This document shows positions 6,539 to 13,764 of a stretch of DNA of 13,764 nt, piece by piece. Position 1 is the first letter of the stretch; the number at the start of each line of letters is the position of its first letter. Position numbers and translations under genes: made by a program. The notes under the pieces are model-generated. The model worked only from the letters and a program-made list of their open reading frames with translations. It was not told the DNA's origin and searched no databases. Origin of the DNA: CAZMOK01 sp964567785 (GTDB lineage Bacteria > Bacteroidota > Bacteroidia > Bacteroidales > JAGOPY01); contig CAZMOK010000069.1 of NCBI GenBank assembly GCA_964567785.1, positions 1 to 13,764 of the forward strand, in the 5' to 3' direction.

Positions 6539-8263
6539 ATGAGTTCTGAAAGCATTTCAAGCATTCGGTCTTTGTGGAAAGCCATTTATGGCGAAAAAAG
6601 ACAATCATTACTTGATTCTTTTATAGATGAACTGCAACAAGAAAAAACTTCATTCAACTTACCCTCACTTGGCCCGGGCTGGTACAAGGATGCTATTGTA
6701 TATTCCCTTTATGTTGACCTGTTCAAGGACGACTTCCACGGACTGGAATCGAGGCTGGATTACCTTGCTGAACTGGGGGTAAGCTGCCTCTGGTTACTAC
6801 CTATTCTGAAGTCCCCCATGAGAGATGCCGGCTTCGATATCAGTGACTACAGGAAGATCAGGCATGACTTGTTGTCATTGCCTGAAAATTTCACGATCGG
6901 TGAGCAGGACAAAATATTCAATGGTTTTTTGGAGAAGGCCCACGAAAAAGGGATCAAACTGATCTTCGATATTGCCATAAACCATACTTCTGACGAACAC
7001 CACTGGTTCAGGGAATCCAGAAAATCAAAGGACAATCCTTTTCGTGATTATTATATCTGGAACAAGGATGACCAGAAATACAAGGATGCACGGATCATTT
7101 TTTACGGCATAGAGGAGAGCAACTGGAAAAAAGACGGCGAGGAGTATTTCTTTCACCGCTTTTTTGATTTCCAGCCCGACCTTAATTACCGAAATCCCGA
7201 AGTACTCGTCGAGATGTCGAAGAATATGGTCTTCTGGCTGAAGAGAGGCATTGATGGCTTCAGGGCGGACGCCATACCTTACTTGTGGAAAGAGGAGGGT
7301 ACTGCCTGTGAGAACGAACCCATGACACATGTCCTGGTCAAGTTCTTAAGGGCGGTTCTTGAATTTATGAGACCCAACACATTGCTCCTCGCAGAGGCCT
7401 GCCAGAAGCCTAAAGAGGTTGTTAAATATTTCGGTGACGGGGATGAATGCAATGCGGGTTATCACTTTCCGCTCATGCCTCAGATGTTCAAGGCGGTTGC
7501 AGCAGAAAGCATACAACCTGTAAGGGAAACCCTGAGTACCGAAGTTACCCCTGAAATACCTGAAGAAGCCCAGTGGTTCACCTTCCTCAGATGCCACGAT
7601 GAACTTAGCCTTGAGCTTGTATACGTGAGTGAAGAAGACCGCAAATATATCCACGACGCCTATTGTAAGAAGCCCGAGTGGGATTTCAGGAAAGGGCAGG
7701 GTATCTCCGCAAGGCTGAGTGAACTGATGGACCGGGATCCGGATAAAATTTCACTCATTTACTCTATCATGCTTACACTTCCAGGTACTCCCGTAATCTA
7801 TTACGGTGATGAATTCGGTAAGCTGAACGACGAGGACTACTACCGTGAAATGATCAAATTAACAGGGAAAGACGATACCCGTTTCCTCGTGAGAGGTAAG
7901 ATCGACTGGGACAGGGTTGATGAAAAACTCAAAGATGAAAGCAGTTTTGAATCGAAGGTCTTCAGTTCTTTGAGCCGTCAGTTGAATATCCGGAACGAGC
8001 ACAAAGCTTTCGGAAGAGGTGCTATTGACTGGCTGAAAGCTGTTGATAGAAAAGGCCTGGAAATGGAAACGGTCCTGATGTTTAAAAGATCCTTTGAAAA
8101 TGAACAGATAGTTGTATTTCATAACCTTAGTGATAATGAGATGGAAGTAAAATGGCCCTTCGGGCCAAAGGCCCCGAATAAAGACCTTATGGGTAAAGAA
8201 GCTCTGATAAATGATGGATATGTAAAGCTAAGACGTTATGATTACCAATGGTTCAAAATATAA
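6539..8263 (+). CDS. trehalose-synthase-like GH13 (maltose glucosyltransferase family)
   Basis: A 574-aa cytoplasmic protein without a signal peptide. It resembles trehalose synthase (TreS, maltose/trehalose isomerase) in GWYKDAIVYSLYV (47-59), SPMRDAGFDISDY (92-104), EGTACEN (253-259), YFGDGDECN (297-305) and FLRCHDELSLELV (349-361). Catalytic residues: nucleophile D244 in GFRAD, acid/base E286 in LLLAE, and D354 in the HDE motif; region I is DIAINH (144-149) and region V QPDLN (212-216). Two oddities stand out. The usual Asp/Gly-rich calcium loop after the first barrel strand (DxNxDGxGD in this group) is shortened to FKDDFHG (62-68). The residue before HD, normally Asn, is Cys352. About 45 residues precede the barrel, and no maltokinase domain is attached. 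The ATG at 6539 is preferred over an upstream TTG at 6428, which would put the promoter element inside the gene. The phosphorylase fusion follows after 29 bases. The expected reaction is maltose to trehalose conversion, but the changes leave specificity open. Confidence 0.85.
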   Translation: MSSESISSIRSLWKAIYGEKRQSLLDSFIDELQQEKTSFNLPSLGPGWYKDAIVYSLYVDLFKDDFHGLESRLDYLAELGVSCLWLLPILKSPMRDAGFDISDYRKIRHDLLSLPENFTIGEQDKIFNGFLEKAHEKGIKLIFDIAINHTSDEHHWFRESRKSKDNPFRDYYIWNKDDQKYKDARIIFYGIEESNWKKDGEEYFFHRFFDFQPDLNYRNPEVLVEMSKNMVFWLKRGIDGFRADAIPYLWKEEGTACENEPMTHVLVKFLRAVLEFMRPNTLLLAEACQKPKEVVKYFGDGDECNAGYHFPLMPQMFKAVAAESIQPVRETLSTEVTPEIPEEAQWFTFLRCHDELSLELVYVSEEDRKYIHDAYCKKPEWDFRKGQGISARLSELMDRDPDKISLIYSIMLTLPGTPVIYYGDEFGKLNDEDYYREMIKLTGKDDTRFLVRGKIDWDRVDEKLKDESSFESKVFSSLSRQLNIRNEHKAFGRGAIDWLKAVDRKGLEMETVLMFKRSFENEQIVVFHNLSDNEMEVKWPFGPKAPNKDLMGKEALINDGYVKLRRYDYQWFKI

Positions 8264-8292
8264 TATCAACCTAATCTGGAAAGGGTAGAACA

Positions 8293-11200
8293 ATGCCACA
8301 ATATGGTTTTAAAGCAGTAATATTCGACCTCGACGGGGTAATCACACAGACAGCCCTTACTCACAGCGCTGCCTGGAAGTCTATGTTCGATAATTACCTG
8401 AAGGAGAGGGAAGAAAAACATAGTGAACCATTCAGGGAATTCACACACGAGGAAGATTACCTGAATTATGTGGACGGCAAGCCACGGTACGAAGGAGTTG
8501 ATTCATTCCTGAAATCGAGGGGTATTGAACTCCCCTGGGGTGACCCGTCCGACAGCCCTGAAACCGAAACAGTATGCGGTATAGGGAACCGCAAGAACAT
8601 CGCTTTTAACGAAACGCTCAAAAAGGAGGGGGTTAAAGTATATGACTCTACGGTTGATCTCATTAAAATACTAAAAGATATAGGTATTAGAATAGGAGTA
8701 GCCTCATCAAGCAAGAATTGTCAGCCGGTGCTTAGGGCAGCTGGGATCGAAGACCTCTTCGAGACGAGGGTCGATGGAGTGGTTTCAGCCGAATTGGGCC
8801 TTAAGGGAAAACCAGAGCCTGATATTTTTACGACAGCTTCAGAAAACCTTGATGTCCAGCCCGACCAGGCAATTGTTGTTGAAGATGCCGTTTCGGGTGT
8901 CAGCGCAGGAAGAAAAGGCAACTTCGGGCTTGTCCTTGGAATTGCAAGGGAAAATAATAAGGAAGAATTATTGAGGAATGGTGCTGACCTCGTTGTATCT
9001 GATATGGGTGAGATCAATTTCGACGGGCTTGTAGACTGGTTCAGGAATGGGCTCCACCAGGACCAATGGTCGATTTCATACCTTGATTACGACCCCGGTA
9101 AGGAAAAATCAAGAGAGACTCTGCTTACCGTTGGGAATGGATATTTCGGCACAAGGGGCGCCATGGAAGAATCCGCACCGTGTGATATAAATTATCCGGG
9201 AACTTACATGGCAGGCGTCTATAACAGGCTGGTATCAGAAGTTGGCGGAAGAGAAGTTGAAAACGAAGACCTGGTCAATTGCATCAATTGGACCCACCTC
9301 AGGTTCAGGATAGATGACAGCGACTGGATCGACATAAACAACTGCGAGATAATTGAAATAAACCGGGTGCTGCATTTCAACCACGGAGTCCTCTACAGAA
9401 AAATAATCCTAAGGGATAATGAGGAGAGGCTTACAAGGATTGACTCGAGAAGAATAGCGAGCATGAGCAATCCTCACCTTGCAGCCATAGAATATATTGT
9501 TACACCGCTTAATTATTCAGGAAAGATCACACTTGAATCCGGCCTGACCGGCAATCACATCAACGACGGTGTGGAGAGATACAGACAGCTTAACCAGGAT
9601 CACCTGGAACCATTGGTTGAGAGCAACGAGGATGACATACAATTTCTTGAGGTTAAGACTACCGAATCGGATATACACCTCACAGCAGCAGCCAGGATAA
9701 ATATTCTCCACAATGAGGAAAAAGCGGATGTTAAGCTGGCTCCCGGACATTCAAAAGGCCGTTCCATATTGCAGGTATCGCTCGATACCCCACAGGATCA
9801 TTCTCTCACGCTGTGCAAGATAGTATCTCTCCACGATTCTAAGAATGATAAGGCGGAAGACATGCTTCAGGCTTCCATCGACGAGATCAGGAAACCTTTA
9901 ACTTTCAATGATATCCTGAAGGATTCAGAAAAGCAATGGGAGAAGATCTGGGACAGGATCAACATTAAGATAGATGGTGACCGTCTTGCCCAGAAACTTA
10001 TCAGGCTGCACCTTTACCACCTGATGGTGACATGTTCGCCCCATAATGCAAATATCGATTTTGGCATTCCTGCGAGAGGATTGCACGGTGAAGCTTATCG
10101 CGGGCATATTTTCTGGGATGAATTGTTTATTATGCCCCTGTACAACCTGCATTACAAAGAAACTGCAAGGTCAGTTCTCATGTACCGGTACAGGCGCCTC
10201 GACGAAGCAAGGAAATATGCAGGTGAGCACGGGTACCAGGGAGCCATGTTCCCCTGGCAAAGCGGCAGCAGCGGCAGGGAAGAAACACAGGTACTCCACC
10301 TCAACCCTGTTTCAGGTGAATGGGGACCAGATTACAGTTCCCTGCAGCGGCATGTTTCACTGGCCATAGCCTACAATGTATGGGAGTATTTTTCTGTAAC
10401 AGGCGACCAAAGTTTCATGGATGATGCCGGCACCGAGATGTTCCTTGAAATATGCCGTTTCTGGGTGAGCAAATGCTATAAGGACGAAGAAACAGGAAGA
10501 TATTCAATTGATAAGGTGATGGGGCCTGACGAGTTCCACGAAAAGTATCCCGGAGCTAAGGATGGCGGGCTGAAAGACAATGCTTACACCAATATCATGG
10601 TCGCCTGGATGCTGGGCAAAGCAAAACAGATCATTGAAAGGTCAGATGGAGATGCTTTGGACAGGGTGTTCAGTAAAATAGACATGCAGTCGGCTGAACC
10701 GGAAAGCTGGGATGATATAGCCCAAAACCTTCACCTCGAAATATCTGTTGAAGGGATCATATCACAGTACAAAGGTTACCTGGACTTGAAAGAGCTTGAC
10801 TGGGATCATTACCGTGAAAAATACGGCAACATCTACAGGATGGACAGGATACTCAAGGCAGAAGGTAAATCGCCCGATGAGTATAAAGTGTCAAAGCAGG
10901 CTGATACCCTTATGACCTTTTATAACCTTGAAAAGGAAGAGGTGGATGATATTCTCAGTAAGATGGGATATGATATGCCCGGGGAGTATGTGGAGAAAAA
11001 CCTGAGATATTATCTCGAGCGTACCTCCCACGGTTCAACATTGAGCCGCGTTGTGCATGCCTGGCTTGCAAACATGATAGGAGACAAAAAGCTAAGCTGG
11101 GACCTGTATATGGATGCTTTGCAAAGTGATTTCAAGGATGTACAGGGAGGAACAACGGGTGAAGGCATCCATGCAGGAGTTATGGCAGGTACGGTCTGGA

Positions 11201-11445
11201 TTGCATTGAAGGCATACGCCGGCCTGGATCTTTCCGGAAATATACCGGCATTCAGTCCAAATCTGCCTGATCACTGGCGATCTGTGAGCTTCGGATTTAC
11301 TTTCCAGGATGATGAATACGAATGTGAGATCTTCCACAATAAGATCAGGATAAGGATTGAGAGTGATGAAGAGCGGGAAGAGATCAAAATGAATGATATG
11401 ATCATCACGGTGGAGACCAACAAGCTTAACGAATTTAAGTTTTAA
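8293..11445 (+). CDS. fused beta-phosphoglucomutase / GH65 disaccharide phosphorylase
   Basis: A 1050-aa two-enzyme fusion, cytoplasmic. Residues 1 to about 250 are a HAD-superfamily beta-phosphoglucomutase: nucleophile D12 and acid/base D14 in FDLDGVITQT, S138 in GVASSS, K173 in GKPEPDIF, and E197-D198 in VVEDAVSG. Residues from about 255 are a GH65 phosphorylase: start of the N-terminal domain at QWSISYLDYD (258-267), TVGNGYFGTRGA (279-290), a barrel with FWDELF (607-612) and FPWQSGS (653-659), general acid E747 in GPDEFHE, and phosphate-site motifs THGST-type (HGSTLS, 913-918) and GGTTGEGIHAG (952-962). Family knowledge says GH65 phosphorylases split an alpha-glucosyl disaccharide with inversion to beta-glucose 1-phosphate, the substrate of the mutase. 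The fusion thus yields glucose 6-phosphate directly. Maltose or trehalose is the likely substrate from context, but kojibiose, nigerose or others are possible. An A/G-rich ribosome-site-like stretch (gaaaggg) precedes the ATG. Confidence 0.92.
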   Translation: MPQYGFKAVIFDLDGVITQTALTHSAAWKSMFDNYLKEREEKHSEPFREFTHEEDYLNYVDGKPRYEGVDSFLKSRGIELPWGDPSDSPETETVCGIGNRKNIAFNETLKKEGVKVYDSTVDLIKILKDIGIRIGVASSSKNCQPVLRAAGIEDLFETRVDGVVSAELGLKGKPEPDIFTTASENLDVQPDQAIVVEDAVSGVSAGRKGNFGLVLGIARENNKEELLRNGADLVVSDMGEINFDGLVDWFRNGLHQDQWSISYLDYDPGKEKSRETLLTVGNGYFGTRGAMEESAPCDINYPGTYMAGVYNRLVSEVGGREVENEDLVNCINWTHLRFRIDDSDWIDINNCEIIEINRVLHFNHGVLYRKIILRDNEERLTRIDSRRIASMSNPHLAAIEYIVTPLNYSGKITLESGLTGNHINDGVERYRQLNQDHLEPLVESNEDDIQFLEVKTTESDIHLTAAARINILHNEEKADVKLAPGHSKGRSILQVSLDTPQDHSLTLCKIVSLHDSKNDKAEDMLQASIDEIRKPLTFNDILKDSEKQWEKIWDRINIKIDGDRLAQKLIRLHLYHLMVTCSPHNANIDFGIPARGLHGEAYRGHIFWDELFIMPLYNLHYKETARSVLMYRYRRLDEARKYAGEHGYQGAMFPWQSGSSGREETQVLHLNPVSGEWGPDYSSLQRHVSLAIAYNVWEYFSVTGDQSFMDDAGTEMFLEICRFWVSKCYKDEETGRYSIDKVMGPDEFHEKYPGAKDGGLKDNAYTNIMVAWMLGKAKQIIERSDGDALDRVFSKIDMQSAEPESWDDIAQNLHLEISVEGIISQYKGYLDLKELDWDHYREKYGNIYRMDRILKAEGKSPDEYKVSKQADTLMTFYNLEKEEVDDILSKMGYDMPGEYVEKNLRYYLERTSHGSTLSRVVHAWLANMIGDKKLSWDLYMDALQSDFKDVQGGTTGEGIHAGVMAGTVWIALKAYAGLDLSGNIPAFSPNLPDHWRSVSFGFTFQDDEYECEIFHNKIRIRIESDEEREEIKMNDMIITVETNKLNEFKF

Positions 11446-11486
11446 GACATTTACAACAAATCGATAATAATTAAAACCTTTCTGCT

Positions 11487-12125
11487 ATGCTGGGAGATGT
11501 ACTGCTCATTGAAGAAAAACACCGTAAGGCTGGTGAAATAATAGTTGAGGAGATCGTAAAGAGGAAAAAAGCCAAATTGATGGTGGGAATTTCCGGTGAA
11601 TCCGGTTCCGGAAAAACTGAACTGGCGCATGTTGTAGCAAAAAATCTTCGTAAAGAAGGTATAATGGCTAAGCCCATCCACATCGATAATTACTACAAAG
11701 TACATCCGCTCGAGCGCACCGAGTGGCGAAAGCGTCACGGTATTGAGAAAGTTGTAGGGTACGATGAATACGATTGGGATACCATTTACAGGAATATTGA
11801 AGATTTCAGGTACAGCCGCCGGTCAACCATGCCATGTGTGGATCTTGTAACCGAGCAGATAGATCAGCTCATCACGCACTTCGATGTGGTGGATATGCTC
11901 GTCATTGACGGGCTCTATGCCATAAAGACCGAAGGGCTTGACCTTAGGGTTTTCATTGAGCTGACTTATCACGATACAAAAAAGGCACAGATAGTAAGGG
12001 GAAAAGAGCCCCAGAATGAGTACCGGATGTCGGTTCTCGAGCAGGAGCATAAGATGGTGCAGGCGCTCAAGCCTTCGGCTAATATTTTTGTTGGTAAAGA
12101 CTACACTGTTAGAGTTGAGGGTTGA
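11487..12125 (+). CDS. uridine-kinase/phosphoribulokinase-like P-loop kinase
   Basis: A 212-aa soluble P-loop NTPase. Walker A is GESGSGKT (37-44), preceded by a beta strand (LMVGIS). HIDNYY (65-70) resembles the Asp-containing substrate segment of uridine kinases. GYDEYDWDTI (91-100) sits where uridine kinases have the FDHPDA-type stretch, and MLVIDGLYAI (137-146) is the Walker-B/EG-like strand with Asp in place of the usual Glu. It starts 41 bases after the phosphorylase fusion and is probably the last gene of that operon. The substrate is unknown: uridine is only the name-giving member of this family, and the altered motifs plus the sugar-pathway context make a sugar or sugar-derivative acceptor possible. 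The last residues (about VRVEG) and the stop codon are encoded by the start of a degenerate heptamer repeat, so the natural C-terminus may have been eroded or replaced. Confidence 0.8.
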   Translation: MLGDVLLIEEKHRKAGEIIVEEIVKRKKAKLMVGISGESGSGKTELAHVVAKNLRKEGIMAKPIHIDNYYKVHPLERTEWRKRHGIEKVVGYDEYDWDTIYRNIEDFRYSRRSTMPCVDLVTEQIDQLITHFDVVDMLVIDGLYAIKTEGLDLRVFIELTYHDTKKAQIVRGKEPQNEYRMSVLEQEHKMVQALKPSANIFVGKDYTVRVEG

Positions 12126-12180
12126 GCTTTGAAAGGTGGATTGCTCTTTTATTCTGAATCTTTATTCTGTACTCTGAGTT
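12112..12180. repeat. degenerate 7-bp periodic repeat at the end of the kinase operon
   Basis: The heptamers gagttga, gggttga and gctttga (12112-12132) are followed by looser units containing attctga, attctgt and actctga up to about 12180. The stop codon of the kinase gene (TGA, 12123-12125) lies inside the second heptamer. The period and TTGA/CTGA core recall the stretch at 5910-5958. The downstream part is less regular than the first three units. Confidence 0.5.
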
Positions 12181-12186
12181 TTCACC

Positions 12187-12221
12187 TTTGTTGAAATCTT
12201 CTCCTCTATTCATTACCTTTG
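12187..12221 (+). promoter_or_regulatory. Bacteroidota-type promoter for the T9SS-tail gene
   Basis: TACCTTTG (12214-12221) is a full match to the -7 consensus TAnnTTTG. A TTTGTTG -33 candidate (12187-12193) has its last TTG 20 bases upstream of the -7 element, which is the expected spacing. The ATG at 12246 lies 24 bases after the -7 element. This is the best promoter in the window and sets the gene apart from the kinase operon. Confidence 0.65.
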
Positions 12222-12245
12222 GAAGGAACCAAATTAAATCCTTCC

Positions 12246-13709
12246 ATGAAAACATATGCCTTATTTCTGTTTTTCCTTGCGTTCATAGTACTTTTTATAC
12301 AGTCAACAGCAACAGCACAACAGGAAGATGCCTGGAGCGACCCTTTTCTGGTGAGCGATACCCTGACCGACAACCGGAATATAACGGTTGGTAATGTTGG
12401 TTTTTACGGAGGTGAAGACTTCTATGCTTTCTGGGAGAAAAAGATAGACGCTAACACCATCGCTATTTATTCAAGAAAGATATACGATCTTGACGACCCT
12501 GTGGAAGTTTTGCATACGCCGGGCGTAAAGTATTCAAATCCCCGGGTCATTACCTCATACCCGGGACTCGACACTGCATGGGTGCTTCTGTACCATTCAA
12601 ATGAAAACGGCAACCTCGATATTTTTTACAGATTTTACACCGAAGGTGATCTCAGTAATCCGTACCCGTTATCTGTGGAGGTTGGAGACGATGAGCATTT
12701 AAGGGTCAATGAATTTCGATACATGGTCTGGGAAAGAAACGATTCCATTCTTTTTACAAGGTTGCTTGAAAACAATCAATTCGATCCAGTGGAAGTGGTC
12801 GATACCGGTAATTGTGCAAACCCCGTTATTCTTAAATCCCTTGACTGGTCGGTTGGCAAGGACCTCGCCTGGGAAAAAACCGTGAATGACAGTACACAAA
12901 TATATCTCAAGGAATATGATATTGGAAACCAGCAGTGGAATGACCCTATTGTAATTTCCGACTCAGGCAATAACACCAGCCTTCAGTTTGCCACTTCCCT
13001 TTATGGAATGAACCCTTCTATCCTTACCTGGGACCACGAAAACTCATCAGGTCATACCGTTCATATTTATGATCCTTACGAAGAACAGTTATACCAGTTC
13101 GATTTCTACCAGGAGCAGTTGACCCACCCTGCCATCTTTACCTTTCTGATCCCTGTACACGACTGGCTTGACGGGGCCTTTCCTTCCTTTATCAAGCATG
13201 ATACGGGTTATGTAAATGTCATGGCCCATGATTACGGATTTTTCAGCACACAGCTCTCCGAGTATATCTCGCTGACTGCTGACACCTTGTCCAAGTACAA
13301 CATCCGCATGTTCCAGGGTAACATTTACGGGGTTTGCTATCACGACGTCATCAACACCTGGGAGGTTGAAAAGGGCGGCCACCGGCAAATATGGGCAAGC
13401 ATTTACGACCTGTGTTTGTGGGGTGGTGTTGATGAAACGGAGCAAAATTCTTTGAGGTTGTCGTTGGCTCCAAATCCCGCTGCAGATTTTGTCAATATCA
13501 GTTGTGAGGTCCCGGCAAACTCAATGGTATTGATCCATATTTACAGCTCTTCCGGGCAATTGGTCCACCAGTCGGATCATGCTGCTGGCGTTGGTGGATC
13601 TTTTAGCTTTAAATGGGAAATTGACAGGGATGTCATCCACTCCGGAGTTTACCTGGTAAAGGTTATCTCTGCGGGGTTCTCCGGGTCGGGAAAGGTTGTG
13701 GTTCAGTGA
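12246..13709 (+). CDS. secreted beta-rich protein with T9SS type A sorting domain
   Basis: A 487-aa exported protein. A signal peptide (hydrophobic core 5-18, likely cleavage after TATA at 24) takes it to the periplasm. Residues about 402-487 form a type IX secretion sorting domain: SLAPNPAADFVNI (406-418), a central strand IYSSSGQLVHQ (432-442) and a terminal SGVYLVKV...KVVVQ. It should therefore be moved across the outer membrane and released or anchored at the surface. The middle (about 28-395) has loosely repeated blocks centred on aromatic-rich strands such as AFWEKK (61-66), LLYHSN (114-119), MVWERN (160-165) and LAWEKT (207-212), followed by strand and DP-containing turns. This is suggestive of a beta-propeller. 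No catalytic motif or named family was recognised. The ATG at 12246 is preferred over a TTG at 12219, which overlaps the promoter's -7 element. Nothing ties it firmly to the sugar genes upstream. Confidence 0.85.
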   Translation: MKTYALFLFFLAFIVLFIQSTATAQQEDAWSDPFLVSDTLTDNRNITVGNVGFYGGEDFYAFWEKKIDANTIAIYSRKIYDLDDPVEVLHTPGVKYSNPRVITSYPGLDTAWVLLYHSNENGNLDIFYRFYTEGDLSNPYPLSVEVGDDEHLRVNEFRYMVWERNDSILFTRLLENNQFDPVEVVDTGNCANPVILKSLDWSVGKDLAWEKTVNDSTQIYLKEYDIGNQQWNDPIVISDSGNNTSLQFATSLYGMNPSILTWDHENSSGHTVHIYDPYEEQLYQFDFYQEQLTHPAIFTFLIPVHDWLDGAFPSFIKHDTGYVNVMAHDYGFFSTQLSEYISLTADTLSKYNIRMFQGNIYGVCYHDVINTWEVEKGGHRQIWASIYDLCLWGGVDETEQNSLRLSLAPNPAADFVNISCEVPANSMVLIHIYSSSGQLVHQSDHAAGVGGSFSFKWEIDRDVIHSGVYLVKVISAGFSGSGKVVVQ

Positions 13710-13718
13710 TTTAGAAGT

Positions 13719-13764
13719 AGGTGTCTTCTAGATGTCATCCAGGTGTCTTCCAGATGTCATCCAG
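13719..13764. repeat. 11-bp tandem repeat array at the 3' end of the T9SS-tail gene
   Basis: The units are aggtgtcttct (13719-13729), agatgtcatcc (13730-13740), aggtgtcttcc (13741-13751), agatgtcatcc (13752-13762) and the start of another at 13763. The array begins 9 bases after the stop codon (TGA, 13707-13709) and continues off the right edge. Copies alternate between TCTTC and TCATC forms, a 22-bp higher-order period. Confidence 0.93.

Noticed and set aside
12132..12190. Inverted repeat aaaggtg / cacctttg as an intrinsic terminator of the kinase operon
   Set aside because: Arms of only 7 bp with a loop of more than 40 bases and no U-tract; the right arm is also part of the next promoter.
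12219..12245. Upstream TTG start for the T9SS-tail gene
   Set aside because: It overlaps the -7 promoter element and puts nine extra residues before a normal signal peptide that begins at the ATG at 12246.
13089..13445. Minus-strand open frame of 118 codons within the T9SS-tail gene
   Set aside because: It is a shadow of the secreted protein's coding frame with no independent support.

Overview
The window most likely comes from a member of the Bacteroidota, with a Bacteroidales/Marinilabiliales-type bacterium as the best guess. Four signs point that way: a C-terminal type IX secretion (T9SS) sorting domain, two lipoprotein amylases plus a SusA-like neopullulanase, several matches to the Bacteroidota promoter -7 element TAnnTTTG, and weak Shine-Dalgarno signals. 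No rRNA, tRNA, CRISPR array or transposase was seen.

The left half is on the minus strand. In transcription order it holds a small C_GCAxxG_C_C cysteine protein (6407-6000), a secreted SusA/cyclomaltodextrinase-like GH13 enzyme (5859-3994), a multidomain GH13 lipoprotein with a CBM48-like module (3853-1478), and a compact GH13 lipoprotein (1448-57). The last two are 29 bases apart and probably co-transcribed. The right half is a plus-strand operon: a cytoplasmic trehalose-synthase-like GH13 (6539-8263), a fused beta-phosphoglucomutase / GH65 disaccharide phosphorylase (8293-11445) and a uridine-kinase-like P-loop kinase (11487-12125). A separate gene with its own good promoter follows (12246-13709); it encodes a secreted beta-rich protein with a T9SS tail.

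The inferred flow is as follows. The three exported GH13 enzymes cut alpha-glucans to maltose and maltodextrins in the periplasm or on the cell surface. Inside the cell the TreS-like enzyme may interconvert maltose and trehalose. The GH65 half of the fusion phosphorolyses an alpha-glucosyl disaccharide to beta-glucose 1-phosphate, and its N-terminal HAD half converts this to glucose 6-phosphate. The role of the P-loop kinase is unknown. No SusC/SusD, sugar permease, SusR-like regulator or recognisable glucokinase lies in the window.

The most unusual non-coding signal is a family of 11-bp tandem repeats (consensus AGATGTCWTCC, built on the near-palindrome GATGNCATC). It occurs immediately after the stop codons of three genes (1-55, 3955-3994, 13719-13764), and two of these arrays touch the window ends. 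The other two transcription-unit ends carry a different, degenerate 7-bp periodic repeat (5910-5958 and about 12112-12180). Every 3' end in the window is therefore marked by a short-period repeat.
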